Part shown: piece after piece, positions 9,101 to 17,248 of the stretch | Layout of the letters: each line of letters opens with the position of its first letter | Position numbering within the stretch: the stretch's first letter is position 1 | Origin: Streptomyces odontomachi | Lineage (GTDB): Bacteria > Actinomycetota > Actinomycetes > Streptomycetales > Streptomycetaceae | NCBI RefSeq assembly: GCF_024435355.1 | Contig: NZ_JAMJWG010000004.1 | Coordinates: 248,001 to 312,000, forward strand | Reading direction: 5' to 3' | DNA: 64,000 bases | The notes under the pieces: generated by a model | The model's input: only the letters and a program-made list of their open reading frames with translations | The model's database searches: none | What the model was told of the DNA's origin: nothing | Made by a program: the position numbers and the translations under genes

Positions 9101-9335
9101 CCGGCGGCGCCGAGCGATACGGCGGCCGGCGCCCGCCCCGCGACCACGCCCCGGAGGCATGGCCCGAAGGCGCGCCCTGAGGGCGCTATGCGAAGGCAAG
9201 CCCCCGAGGGCGCGACCCGACGGGCGGTCCGCCGGCCGGGGCGAGGGACGCCGGCCGCCGCGCAGTCCTGAGCCCTCCCGTCGGGCAGCCGCGCCGTCGC
9301 GGAGCGGCCGGGACGCGGAGCGGCGGGGAGACACC

Positions 9336-9373
9336 GTGTGCCGGGTCGGCGCTGACCCGCCCACCCGGCACAC
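9336..9373 (-). terminator. probable terminator downstream of the MFS gene
   Basis: GTGTGCCGGGT and its exact reverse complement ACCCGGCACAC form an 11-bp perfect stem with a 16-base loop, starting 12 bases past the MFS stop. There is no U-run, as is usual in streptomycetes. It separates the transporter from larE, which has its own promoter. The rest of the 321-base gap (9065-9385) shows no gene. Confidence 0.7.
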
Positions 9374-9385
9374 GTGCCGCGCGGA

Positions 9386-10828
9386 TCAGTTCACGGACGT
9401 GCGCTCCGCGGCCGGAGCCATGGGCGCGTCGTCGTCCTCCACCTCCGCCGTCATCGGGTTCCACCGGATGGCGAGCACCGCCAGGAGCCCGGCGACCGGC
9501 ACCAGCGTCAGCCAGCGCATCGTCGTGTTCAGGCCGTAGGCCGCCAGCAGTACGGGAAAGATGTAGAAGCCGAGGATCGAGCCGACCCGCGACATCGATT
9601 CGGCCCAGCCCGTGCCCGTGCCCCGCAGGGTGGTGGGGTACGACAGGGCGGCGAGCGTCTTCCCCTGCGCGCCCGGTCCGAACGCCTGGCCGAACACGAA
9701 GAACCCGACCAGGACCGCCGTGACCACGCCCCCGGCCGCGGTGCCGACGAAGCCGAGCGTCACGGCACAGACGATCACGATGACGAACCCGATCGTGGCG
9801 AGCGTGCGCATGCTGAGCCGCCCGGTGATCCTGGCCTGGAGCCAGCCGCCCACCAGGCCGAAGCAGTTGATGAGGATCGTCGCGATGATCGTCTCCAACA
9901 GCCCGGAGCCGAATGCCATGGCAGCGATCGTGGGGATGTAGAAGCCGACCGCGAAGTACTGTGCCGCCTGCGTTCCCGAGACCATCGACGCGAGGAAGGT
10001 GCGGGCCCGGTAGCGCTTGTTGAACAGCATGCGCAGGCGCTCGGTGCCGGATCGTTTCTCCTGCGACTCCGGCCGTTCCTCCTCGCCGGATTCCGCCACC
10101 TCGACGCTGATGCCGTAGCTGCTCTCCAGGATCTTCGCGGCCTCCCGCAGGCCGAGGTTGTGCGCTGCCCACATCGGGCTCTCCTCGGTGTACCGCAGCC
10201 GGAGCAGCAGCACGACGAGTGCGGGCACCGCGCCGAAGCCGACGACCCAGCGCCACAGCTCGTCACCGGCACCGAGGAAGTAGAACGGCAGCGTGAGCAC
10301 GGCGGCACCGACGACCGCGACATACCACATGAACTGCCACATGTTCACCCAGCCGCCCTTGCGGCTGCGGTCGGTGAACTCGGCGACGAACGAGAACGAC
10401 GCGGGCATGTCGACCCCGACGCCGAAACCGAGCAGGAACCGGCAGAAGAGCAGCACCTCGTAGTTGGGCGCGAGGCCGGCGCCCAGGGCCGCCACCACGA
10501 ACAGGACGAGGTCGAGGATGAACAGCTTGTACCGGCCCAGCCGGTCGACCAGCGGGCCGCCGACGAGGGCGCCGAGCAGGGCGCCGACGGCCATGATCGA
10601 CGTGAGCAGGCCGACCTGGTTCGAGGTGAGCTGCCAGCTCTCGGTCAGCGTTCCGATGCCCAGACCGAGACTGGTCAGGTCGTAGGCGTCGACGAAGACC
10701 CCGCCCAGCGCGATCAACGCGAGGATCCGGGTGCGCCGCGTGCCGGTGGGATGGGAGTTGACGTAGTCGATGACGTCGCGCGAGCTGCGCACGGTGAGCG
10801 TGCCTGTTGACATGGGGACCTGCTTCAT
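9386..10828 (-). CDS. MFS transporter
   Basis: A 480-residue major facilitator with about twelve hydrophobic segments. The family signature between TM2 and TM3 is present (GGPLVDRLGRYK), as is a long charged cytoplasmic loop in the middle (about residues 225-265). It belongs to the sugar-porter/metabolite:proton symporter branch. The ATG at 10828 starts 25 bases after the stop of the upstream dehydrogenase gene, so the two are cotranscribed. An alternative ATG at 10813 (MSTGTLTV) has AAGCAGG in front and is equally plausible. Its place among lar genes suggests import of the hydroxy acid handled by the LarA homologue. The substrate is not known. Confidence 0.9.
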   Translation of the reverse strand: MKQVPMSTGTLTVRSSRDVIDYVNSHPTGTRRTRILALIALGGVFVDAYDLTSLGLGIGTLTESWQLTSNQVGLLTSIMAVGALLGALVGGPLVDRLGRYKLFILDLVLFVVAALGAGLAPNYEVLLFCRFLLGFGVGVDMPASFSFVAEFTDRSRKGGWVNMWQFMWYVAVVGAAVLTLPFYFLGAGDELWRWVVGFGAVPALVVLLLRLRYTEESPMWAAHNLGLREAAKILESSYGISVEVAESGEEERPESQEKRSGTERLRMLFNKRYRARTFLASMVSGTQAAQYFAVGFYIPTIAAMAFGSGLLETIIATILINCFGLVGGWLQARITGRLSMRTLATIGFVIVIVCAVTLGFVGTAAGGVVTAVLVGFFVFGQAFGPGAQGKTLAALSYPTTLRGTGTGWAESMSRVGSILGFYIFPVLLAAYGLNTTMRWLTLVPVAGLLAVLAIRWNPMTAEVEDDDAPMAPAAERTSVN

Positions 10829-10853
10829 CGGAGGTGGGCGGGCACAGCGGGTG

Positions 10854-11744
10854 TCACCGTGCGCGGAGGAGTTCGACGAGAGCGGAGGTGTCCTGTCCCG
10901 CCCGGCCGGACGAGACGGCCTCGGAGATCAGGGCCTGGACCGCGGTCGTCACGTCGGCCTGCACGCCGAACCTGGCGGCGATGCCCGCCCCGAGCCGGAC
11001 GTCCTTCTCCAGCAGGGCCAGGGTGAACGCGGGCTCGTAGTCCCGGCCGGCCATCCGGACGGAGATGTCACGGAACAGCGGGGAGACGGTCGCGGCACCC
11101 GAGCCGGCCACGACGGAGCCGAACGTCTCCGCGGAGATGCCCGCGCGCTCGGCCAGGTCGACCACCTCGGCCGTCACGGCGTTGATCGCGCCGAACATCA
11201 CGTTGTTGAGCACCTTGACGGTGGAGCCGGCGCCGACCTCGCCCACCTGCTCGACGGACTTGGCGATGACGCCCACGGCCGCGGCGGCGAGCTCCGTGAC
11301 GTCGGCCTGTGCCCCACCGGCCACGAGGGTCCAGGACCCGATGCCCTCGGGGCGGCCGAGCACGGGAGCGTCGACGTAGCGGGCGCCGTGGGCCGCGAGC
11401 CGGCGCGCGGCCTCCTGGGCCGTTTCCGGGTCGATCGTGGAGGTGTCCGCGACGAGCGCCCCCGGTCCGAGGGCGCCCGCGATCTCGTCGACCACGTCGA
11501 GCACGTGCTGCGGCGTCGGGAGCGAGAGCAGGACCAGGTCGGCGCCGCTGACGGCGGCGGCGGGCGAGTCGCTGACGGTGACGCCCTGCCGTGCCGCTGC
11601 GGTACGGGCGGCCTCGAACGGGTCCGCTCCGGCGGTGGGCCGGCCCGCAGCGGCGAACGCGGCGGCGGCGCGGCCTCCCATGGTGCCGAGGCCGATCACG
11701 GCCACGGCGGGGGACGGCGAGCTGGGGAGCGATGGTGAAGTCAT
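10854..11744 (-). CDS. NAD(P)-dependent beta-hydroxyacid dehydrogenase (3-hydroxyisobutyrate dehydrogenase family)
   Basis: A 296-residue oxidoreductase of the beta-hydroxyacid dehydrogenase family, which oxidises 3-hydroxy acids or reduces semialdehydes. The Rossmann motif AVIGLGTMGG is at about residues 14-23, and the catalytic lysine lies in the family motif GSTVKVLNNVM. I prefer ATG 11744 over ATG 11753 because a -35/-10 pair places transcription start at about 11744, giving a leaderless message. No ribosome site precedes either codon. It lies between larC and the transporter gene on the same strand. It may process the product of the racemase/epimerase, but that link is inferred from position alone. 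Confidence 0.9.
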   Translation of the reverse strand: MTSPSLPSSPSPAVAVIGLGTMGGRAAAAFAAAGRPTAGADPFEAARTAAARQGVTVSDSPAAAVSGADLVLLSLPTPQHVLDVVDEIAGALGPGALVADTSTIDPETAQEAARRLAAHGARYVDAPVLGRPEGIGSWTLVAGGAQADVTELAAAAVGVIAKSVEQVGEVGAGSTVKVLNNVMFGAINAVTAEVVDLAERAGISAETFGSVVAGSGAATVSPLFRDISVRMAGRDYEPAFTLALLEKDVRLGAGIAARFGVQADVTTAVQALISEAVSSGRAGQDTSALVELLRAR

Positions 11745-11781
11745 ATTTTGCATGTAACACGTAGTTTCACTTCAGGGTCAA
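11745..11781 (-). promoter_or_regulatory. promoter of the dehydrogenase-transporter pair with GntR-type half-site
   Basis: Minus strand: TTGACC at 11776-11781, an 18-bp spacer, TTACAT at 11752-11757, then seven bases to ATG 11744. The -10 overlaps GTGTTACATG, which matches one arm of the ACATGT-centred palindrome before larE and the larA homologue. The layout copies the larE promoter almost exactly. Confidence 0.65.
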
Positions 11782-12968
11782 GGCCTCTGGGTGCCGGCAC
11801 TCCAGAACGAGGCCAGCGCACGGTGCAGTACGCCCTTCTCCGGCATCCCGAGGACGCGGGCCGCCTCGGCCACGTCGTCCCACTCCGGTTGCGCGTTGAC
11901 GACCTGGTCGCTCGTGTCGAGAGCGACCTTCACCGCGATCGCGCACCCGTCGACATCGACCGTAACGAACCTGCGGGCGAGTGCATGCTTGTCCACCGGC
12001 CACGAGCGCATCCCGAGGGCCGAGGTGCGGGTGAAGACCACCTGGCGCACCGCCTCGGCCACCCGCGCCGCGGCCAGCACCCGCAGCGTCTGCGCCGGCC
12101 TGCCCTTCTTCATCAGCACCGGCACCAGCCAGGCGTCGTCGGCACCCGCTGCGAGCAGCGCGTCGAGCACCCCGGGCCAGATCCGCGGGTCGAGATCGTC
12201 GACGTTGGTCTCCAGCATGAGCCGACCGTCCGGACCGTTCGATGGCGCACCCGAACCGTTCGAGGGTTCACCGGTCACCAGGCGCAGCACGTTCGGCTGC
12301 CCGGGCAGGTCGCGACCGCCCGCCCCGAACGCCTGCGCGCTCACGCGCATCGCCGGCTGCGAGCCCCAACCGGTGGCGAGCGTCGTGGCGAGCGTGGCAC
12401 CGGTGGGGGTGGCCAGCTCGACGTCGACGGGGCCCCCGTGACTGGGACGGCCCGAGAGCAGCCTCACGACCGCAGGGCCCGGCACCGGCAGCACCCCGTG
12501 GGCGGCGCGCACCGTGCCTCCGCCCACCGCGACGGACGAGACCACCAGCTCGTCGAGGCCGAGGTGCGCGAAGCCGGCGCAGGTCCCGACGATGTCGGCG
12601 ATCGCGTCGAGCGCGCCGACCTCGTGGAAGTGCACGCTCTCCGGCGTGGTGCCGTGCACGGCGGCCTCGGCCACCGCGAGCGCTTCGAACGCGGCCAGCG
12701 CGTGCTCGCGGCCGGGGAACGGCGCGGCGCTCAGCAGGTCCCGCACGTCGGTCCAGTGCCGGTGGGTGTGCGACTCGGTGCCGCCGACGTGCACCCGGGT
12801 CGCCGCGATCCCCGCGCGGTCCACCCGCTCGGCACGGAGCCGGACCGGCGCGGGCGCGACGGCGTCCACCGCCTCCTGGAGCACGCCGAGCGGCACCCCC
12901 ACGTCCACCAGCACGCCGAGCAGCATGTCGCCGCTGATTCCGGAGGCGCAGGACAGCCAGCCGATCAC
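11778..12968 (-). CDS. larC: LarC, nickel insertion protein for the nickel-pincer cofactor
   Basis: LarC is the CTP-dependent cyclometallase that inserts nickel into the pyridinium bisthiocarboxylate nucleotide. The 396-residue length matches fused LarC1/LarC2 (formerly DUF111). The N-terminus WLSCASGISGDMLLGVLVD and the central HFHEVGALDAIADIVG stretch are diagnostic. His-rich TESHTHRHW near residue 65 may contact metal. The C-terminal half carries LETNVDDLDPRIWPGVLD and LVPVLMKKGRPAQTL. ATG 12968 overlaps the larB stop (ATGA), so the two are translationally coupled. No frameshift separates the two halves, unlike in Lactobacillus plantarum. Confidence 0.95.
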   Translation of the reverse strand: MIGWLSCASGISGDMLLGVLVDVGVPLGVLQEAVDAVAPAPVRLRAERVDRAGIAATRVHVGGTESHTHRHWTDVRDLLSAAPFPGREHALAAFEALAVAEAAVHGTTPESVHFHEVGALDAIADIVGTCAGFAHLGLDELVVSSVAVGGGTVRAAHGVLPVPGPAVVRLLSGRPSHGGPVDVELATPTGATLATTLATGWGSQPAMRVSAQAFGAGGRDLPGQPNVLRLVTGEPSNGSGAPSNGPDGRLMLETNVDDLDPRIWPGVLDALLAAGADDAWLVPVLMKKGRPAQTLRVLAAARVAEAVRQVVFTRTSALGMRSWPVDKHALARRFVTVDVDGCAIAVKVALDTSDQVVNAQPEWDDVAEAARVLGMPEKGVLHRALASFWSAGTQRP

Positions 12969-13681
12969 GGGGCGTCCCGGCGGGCCCGGGTGGCCACCCG
13001 GGCGGCGTGCACGCCCGCTCCGTAGCCGTTGTCGATGTTGACGACCACGATGCCGGGGGCGCAGGAGTTGAGCATCGACAGCAGGGCGGCCATGCCGCCC
13101 GCGCCCGTGCCGTAGCCGGTGGACGTGGGCACCGCGACGAGCGGGACACCGACGAGTCCACCGACCACGCTGGGCAGGGCGCCCTCCATCCCGGCGACGA
13201 CGACCAGCGCGTCCGCCGAGGTCAGCAGGTCCCGCACGGCGAGCAGCCGGTGCAGGCCCGCCACTCCGACGTCGCGGACGACCTCCACGTGGGCGCCGTG
13301 GACGCGGGCGGTGATGGCGGCCTCGCCGGCGACCGGCCCGTCGGACGTTCCCGCGGAGACGACCACGACCCGGCCGTGCGGTTCCGGCAGCGGTCCGAGC
13401 GTGGCCGTGCGGGCCCGGTCGTCGACGACGGCCTCCGGCAACGCACGGCGGATCTCGCTCAGGGCCTCCGGGGCGAGCCGGGTGGCCAGCACGGCACGGT
13501 GCGGATGTCGCCCGGCCAGGGCGCCGAGGCCGGCCACGATCTCGTCCGGCGTCTTGCCCTGGCCGTAGACGACCTCGGGGGCCCCGGTGCGGGCCTCCCG
13601 GTCCGTGTCCAGCCGGGCGAAGCCCAGGTCGAGGAAGCCGTCCGGCTCGGCGTCCCGCACGTCCCGCCGTTCCTCGCCCAC
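12965..13681 (-). CDS. larB: LarB, carboxylase/hydrolase of nickel-pincer cofactor synthesis
   Basis: LarB carboxylates and hydrolyses nicotinic acid adenine dinucleotide in the first step of nickel-pincer nucleotide synthesis. The 238-residue protein has a N-terminal segment ending EVVYGQGKTPDEIVAG and a C-terminal PurE-like domain. Typical LarB blocks are VVVVSAGTSDGPVAGEA, VVVAGMEGALPSVVGGL and AVPTSTGYG. The GTG start at 13681 is separated from the larA-homologue stop by three bases, and its stop overlaps larC, so larA-B-C form one operon. Confidence 0.95.
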   Translation of the reverse strand: MGEERRDVRDAEPDGFLDLGFARLDTDREARTGAPEVVYGQGKTPDEIVAGLGALAGRHPHRAVLATRLAPEALSEIRRALPEAVVDDRARTATLGPLPEPHGRVVVVSAGTSDGPVAGEAAITARVHGAHVEVVRDVGVAGLHRLLAVRDLLTSADALVVVAGMEGALPSVVGGLVGVPLVAVPTSTGYGTGAGGMAALLSMLNSCAPGIVVVNIDNGYGAGVHAARVATRARRDAP

Positions 13682-13684
13682 CGG

Positions 13685-15097
13685 TCAGCCCGCCGAGAGG
13701 TGGTACGCGGGCTTCGACAGCTCGGGCACGACGAGCACCCGCGGCTCACCCTCGGTGAACCGGCGCGCCTCCCGGAGCCCGTCCTCGACCGAGCGCACCG
13801 GGATGCCGCCCATGCCGCGGGCGTACCCCGGCTCACGCGCTCCCGCGATGTACACCGCGGCAGCGGCCTGCCGGGCGAGACCGCCCACGTACACCATCGA
13901 GAAGGCGTGGAACGGGTGGTAGGCGTGGCGGAACCGGTACTTCTCGATCCACCGGTAGTCGGTGGAGATGCGCTCCTCGTGCGCCACCATGTCGGCCGGG
14001 TGGTGCACGGTCTGCAACGCGTCGTACACCGTGCGGTAGGCCGAGAACTCGTCGTCGTTGAACCAGCCGTCGCAGACGGCGGCGGCGATGACGACCGGGT
14101 TGGGCTTGAGCGCGTTCTTCGCCCGAGCGAGCGAGGCCCCGATCGCCTGCATCATCAGCACCGGGTTGGAGCCCATGCCGGGGCCGTAGTGGAAGTTGCG
14201 CGGCACGCCGAGGAGCAGCACGTCGGCCGGCTCGCCGGGCACGGTCACCTCGGTGCGCTGCCCGGCCAGCGGCCACGCGGCCTGCTCGACGCTGGAGAGG
14301 TCGCCGGCGTACACGCCCAGCTGGCGGTTGGCCGAGTCCAGTACGGCGTCCACGGCGAAGAACGGCCTCGGCATCGCCGACTCCATGCGCTTGCCGATGG
14401 CGGACAGCTGGTGCCGGAAGTGGCTGTGGGTGGAGATCGGCATGAAGTCGTCGCGGTAGACGCTGCCGGGAGAGTGGTGCCCCCGGATGGAGCGCCAGGT
14501 GGTGAGGCCCGTGGAGGGCATCTTGTAGCCGCCGCTGAACCCGCCGTAGGGATTGCCCGCCGCGTGGCCGATCAGGATGGTCAGGTCGGACTCCACCAGA
14601 CGGCGGTTCATCTGCACGACGTCACCGAGGTCGGAGTCGTCGAGGTCGACGATGCCGTCGGGGTCCTCGCTGTCGTGGTTGACGATCTGCTCGGGCGATA
14701 TCCGTGCGAGGTTGTCCTCGCCGAGGTATCCGGCGAACTCGTGGGCGTAGTTCTTGCGGTGCAGCCCTATCGCGCAGACGAGGGTGACGTCGGACAACCG
14801 CACGCCGGCCCGCTCCAGCTCGTCGAAGAGGACGCGCAGCGCCGTCTTGCGGTGCGACGTCTCGTGGACGCCGCCCTTGACGCGGTCGGGGAAGGCGATG
14901 GTCACGGTGGAGCCCGGTCCCACGAGGTCGCCGAGCGGCGGCGAGCCCAGCGGGTTCCGGACGGCCTCCACGGTGGCCGCGACCGGATCCGCCAGGGGCG
15001 GCGGCTCCGGATGCGCCTGCCCTGCGCGAATGATCGTCGCGTTGTCGGGGACTTCGGCGTTCACGTGACCGTCGCCGTACTCCAGCGCAATCTGCAT
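13685..15097 (-). CDS. larA: LarA-family nickel-pincer racemase/epimerase, atypical active site
   Basis: A 470-residue LarA homologue, about 45 residues longer than lactate racemase. These enzymes interconvert 2-hydroxy acid stereoisomers by hydride transfer on a lysine-tethered nickel-pincer cofactor. By eye against L. plantarum LarA: Lys192 in FSGGYKMPS matches the cofactor lysine K184, His208 matches nickel ligand H200, His113 matches catalytic H108, and Arg72 matches R75. The second catalytic histidine H174 falls on Asn182 (GNPYGGFSGG). Several LarA homologues are known to act on substrates other than lactate (malate and longer hydroxy acids), so lactate should not be assumed. The ATG has GGAGGACCC upstream. 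An ACATGT palindrome at 15164-15183 lies in the leader. The gene symbol is given at family level. Confidence 0.9.
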   Translation of the reverse strand: MQIALEYGDGHVNAEVPDNATIIRAGQAHPEPPPLADPVAATVEAVRNPLGSPPLGDLVGPGSTVTIAFPDRVKGGVHETSHRKTALRVLFDELERAGVRLSDVTLVCAIGLHRKNYAHEFAGYLGEDNLARISPEQIVNHDSEDPDGIVDLDDSDLGDVVQMNRRLVESDLTILIGHAAGNPYGGFSGGYKMPSTGLTTWRSIRGHHSPGSVYRDDFMPISTHSHFRHQLSAIGKRMESAMPRPFFAVDAVLDSANRQLGVYAGDLSSVEQAAWPLAGQRTEVTVPGEPADVLLLGVPRNFHYGPGMGSNPVLMMQAIGASLARAKNALKPNPVVIAAAVCDGWFNDDEFSAYRTVYDALQTVHHPADMVAHEERISTDYRWIEKYRFRHAYHPFHAFSMVYVGGLARQAAAAVYIAGAREPGYARGMGGIPVRSVEDGLREARRFTEGEPRVLVVPELSKPAYHLSAG

Positions 15098-15163
15098 ATT
15101 CGTGGGTCCTCCATGCCGTGACGGCGTCCGACGGCGTGGCGGTGTCCACCGCGCACGCTAATT

Positions 15164-15183
15164 GCACGTTACATGTTATGTGC
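15164..15183. promoter_or_regulatory. GntR-type operator upstream of the larA homologue
   Basis: GCACGTTACATGTTATGTGC is an imperfect 20-bp palindrome (16 of 20 positions symmetric) centred on ACATGT. The same TTACATGT core occurs at the larE promoter, and a half-site occurs at the dehydrogenase promoter. It lies 66 bp upstream of the larA-homologue ATG in the 196-base divergent gap shared with the sigma-factor gene. The larA -35/-10 elements are not clear. Confidence 0.7.
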
Positions 15184-15293
15184 CGTGCCCGAGATATGAC
15201 GCGGGCCACATCGCAAGGGAATGGGGCTCCCCCTGTAAGAAGTGGGCCGCTGCGCGCATTGCTTGGTATGAGAGCCGATATGAGGGACGGCGC

Positions 15294-15983
15294 ATGACCA
15301 CACATGCCCAACGTTTCCGTGACATCTACGAGGAGTGCTATCCGCGCGTCCTCGCCTACACCTCGAGCCTGGTGGGCCGGCAGGTGGGCGAGGACATCAC
15401 CAGCGAGACGTTCACCGTGGCCTGGCGACGGATGCGGGATGTCTCGCAGCCCGAGCTGCCCTGGCTGCTGGGAGTGGCTCGCAACCTGGTGCGCGAGCTA
15501 CGCCGCCGGGACGGCCACCAGTACGCCCTCGCCGCGGCGGAGGCACAGCGCATCAGCAGCGGTGCCCGGACCGACGTCGGCGACGTCGCGGCGGACGTCA
15601 CCGAGCGGGAAGCCGCGCTCCAGGCGCTGGCGAGCCTGTCCGAGGCCGACCGGGAACTGCTGACGCTCATCGCCTGGCACGGGCTGAGCGCCAAGCAGGC
15701 CGCCCGGGTGCTGGGCTGCACCACCGCGACGCTGACCGTCCGGCTGCATCGGGCCCGCCGCCGTCTGGAGAAGGCCCTGGAGCCGGCGAACCAGGCAGGC
15801 AGCGCCCGCGCCGGGGGCGAGGCCGGTGCGGCCGGGGGCGGTGTCCCTGCCGGAGGCGACGCCCGCACCCAAGCGGACATCCACGCACAAGCTGATATCC
15901 GCACCCAAGCCGGCATCCGTACGCAAGCCGGCATCCGCGCAAGAGACGGCATCCGCACTGATCGCAAGGGAGCACTCACATGA
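15294..15983 (+). CDS. ECF-type RNA polymerase sigma factor
   Basis: A 229-residue group 4 sigma factor. Region 2 is at about residues 5-75 (FRDIYEECYPRVLAYTSSLVG, SETFTVAWRRM). Region 4 is at about 100-160, with LTLIAWHGLSAKQAARVLGC followed by LTVRLHRARRRL. After residue 165 there is a low-complexity tail with five six-residue repeats of the type IRTQAG. The open frame extends to 15162, but ATG 15294 begins the conserved region and has GAGGGACG in front. The stop overlaps the next gene's ATG by four bases. That gene encodes a membrane-anchored partner, a common sigma/anti-sigma-like layout in actinomycetes. Confidence 0.9.
   Translation: MTTHAQRFRDIYEECYPRVLAYTSSLVGRQVGEDITSETFTVAWRRMRDVSQPELPWLLGVARNLVRELRRRDGHQYALAAAEAQRISSGARTDVGDVAADVTEREAALQALASLSEADRELLTLIAWHGLSAKQAARVLGCTTATLTVRLHRARRRLEKALEPANQAGSARAGGEAGAAGGGVPAGGDARTQADIHAQADIRTQAGIRTQAGIRARDGIRTDRKGALT
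15876..15965 (+). repeat. 18-bp tandem repeat encoding the sigma-factor tail
   Basis: Five consecutive 18-bp units with consensus GGCATCCGCACNCAAGCC (15876, 15894, 15912, 15930, 15948). Each codes for a six-residue unit (IHAQAD, IRTQAG, IRTQAG, IRARDG, IRTDRK). The array ends 15 bp before the next gene's ATG. Confidence 0.85.
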
Positions 15984-17215
15984 AGAACACCCAGGAACGG
16001 TCCGGGCGGCGTGACGGCATGCAGGTGCTCGAAGGCGCCCGGCCCGACGAACTGGATCCGGCCAGGCTGGCGGGCTCCCCGCGGCAGCGCGAGGACCTGG
16101 CACGCATCCTGGCCGGAGCGACGGACACCCGCGCGGCGCGCTTCCGGGTACCGGGGCGGCTCCGTGGCGGAATCCGGCCGCTCGGGACCGTGGTGGCCCT
16201 CACCGCCGTCGCGGCGTCCGCGGTGGGCGTGAGCACGCTCGACCGGGGCACTTCGGGCACGCACCCGGATGCCCGCCCGCAGGCCTCCTCCGCAGCGGCG
16301 CGGCCGGGTTCGTCGACCTCGGGCGGCCAGGGTGACGTCCGCCTCGAACTGCTCAGCGCGGCGAAGCAGGCGGAGACGGCGACCGCCGACGGAACGTACT
16401 GGCAGACCACCACGCGCTCGCAGGACGTGAACGTCGTCGGGGAGCAGGGGCGGCTCTTCGCCGTGCGCTCCACGTCGACCGACGAGTGGTCGGTGGGTGT
16501 GCGCCCGGGAACCCGGAGCCTGATGGTCTCAGGACTGGACGGTGTGACCGCCCCCCGCACCAAGGCGGACGAGACACGCTGGCGGGCCGCGGGCTCACCC
16601 GGCACGGTGCAGGCCGAGGCCACGACGGCGGGCGGCACGGGCACGGTGGGGTACACGATGGGAACCCGGCGGCCGATGGTCATGCGGACGGACGCCGGCG
16701 GCAAGATCTACGCCCTCGGCCCGCGGAACGTCTCCTACCAGGACCTTCGTGAGCTGCCTTCCGACAGCAAGGAGTTGCGTCGGCAGCTGGAGGAGCTGTA
16801 CGCGGCGGACAGCGGTGCCGATACCGGCGCGGGGCGCACCGCGTACGTGCTGCGCCAGGCGGCCGACCTGGTCACGATGCCGGTGAAGCCCGCCGTCCGG
16901 GCGGCCGCGTACCGGGTGATGGCGGAGCTGCCCGGCGTCCGGGGACTGGGGCGGGTGACCGATCCGCTGGGTCGCACGGGCGTCGGTGTCGCGTTCCCCG
17001 GCACCGCGCGGACACCGCTGGGCGGCGTGGCGCAGCAACTGGTCGTGGACCCGTCCACCGGCGCGATGCTCGCCGAGCAGAGCGTGCTGGTCGAACCGTC
17101 GGCCAGGGCCCGGGAGGCCGGCCTCGACGCGGGCACGACGGTGAACTACACGGCGACGACCCGGATGAGCTGGGGCGAGAACCAGATCACGGTGCCGAAG
17201 AACGCCCGGCGCTGA
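15980..17215 (+). CDS. CU044_5270-family membrane-anchored protein, partner of the sigma factor
   Basis: A 411-residue protein of the CU044_5270 family, commonly found directly after ECF sigma genes in actinomycetes. It has a short cytoplasmic N-terminus (about residues 1-65), one transmembrane segment (about 68-88; TVVALTAVAASAVGV) and a large extracytoplasmic domain. It is cotranslated with the sigma gene (ATGA overlap at 15980-15983). The N-terminus may bind the sigma factor, but it lacks a visible zinc-binding anti-sigma motif, so an anti-sigma role is inference. Family biochemistry is unknown. Confidence 0.8.
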   Translation: MKNTQERSGRRDGMQVLEGARPDELDPARLAGSPRQREDLARILAGATDTRAARFRVPGRLRGGIRPLGTVVALTAVAASAVGVSTLDRGTSGTHPDARPQASSAAARPGSSTSGGQGDVRLELLSAAKQAETATADGTYWQTTTRSQDVNVVGEQGRLFAVRSTSTDEWSVGVRPGTRSLMVSGLDGVTAPRTKADETRWRAAGSPGTVQAEATTAGGTGTVGYTMGTRRPMVMRTDAGGKIYALGPRNVSYQDLRELPSDSKELRRQLEELYAADSGADTGAGRTAYVLRQAADLVTMPVKPAVRAAAYRVMAELPGVRGLGRVTDPLGRTGVGVAFPGTARTPLGGVAQQLVVDPSTGAMLAEQSVLVEPSARAREAGLDAGTTVNYTATTRMSWGENQITVPKNARR

Positions 17216-17230
17216 GCACTCCTGCTCGGC

Positions 17231-17245
17231 TGGGCCGAAGGCCCG
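17231..17245. terminator. short hairpin between convergent genes
   Basis: GGGCC-GAA-GGCCC forms a compact GC-only hairpin inside the 33-base gap between the CU044_5270-type gene and the sorC-type gene. It could terminate transcription from both sides. Confidence 0.5.
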
Positions 17246-17248
17246 GGG

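Noticed and set aside
9065..9373. N-terminal extension of LarE up to 9373
   Set aside because: The added residues are Arg/Ala/Pro low complexity, include the MFS terminator hairpin, and lie upstream of a good promoter. ATG 9064 begins the conserved protein.
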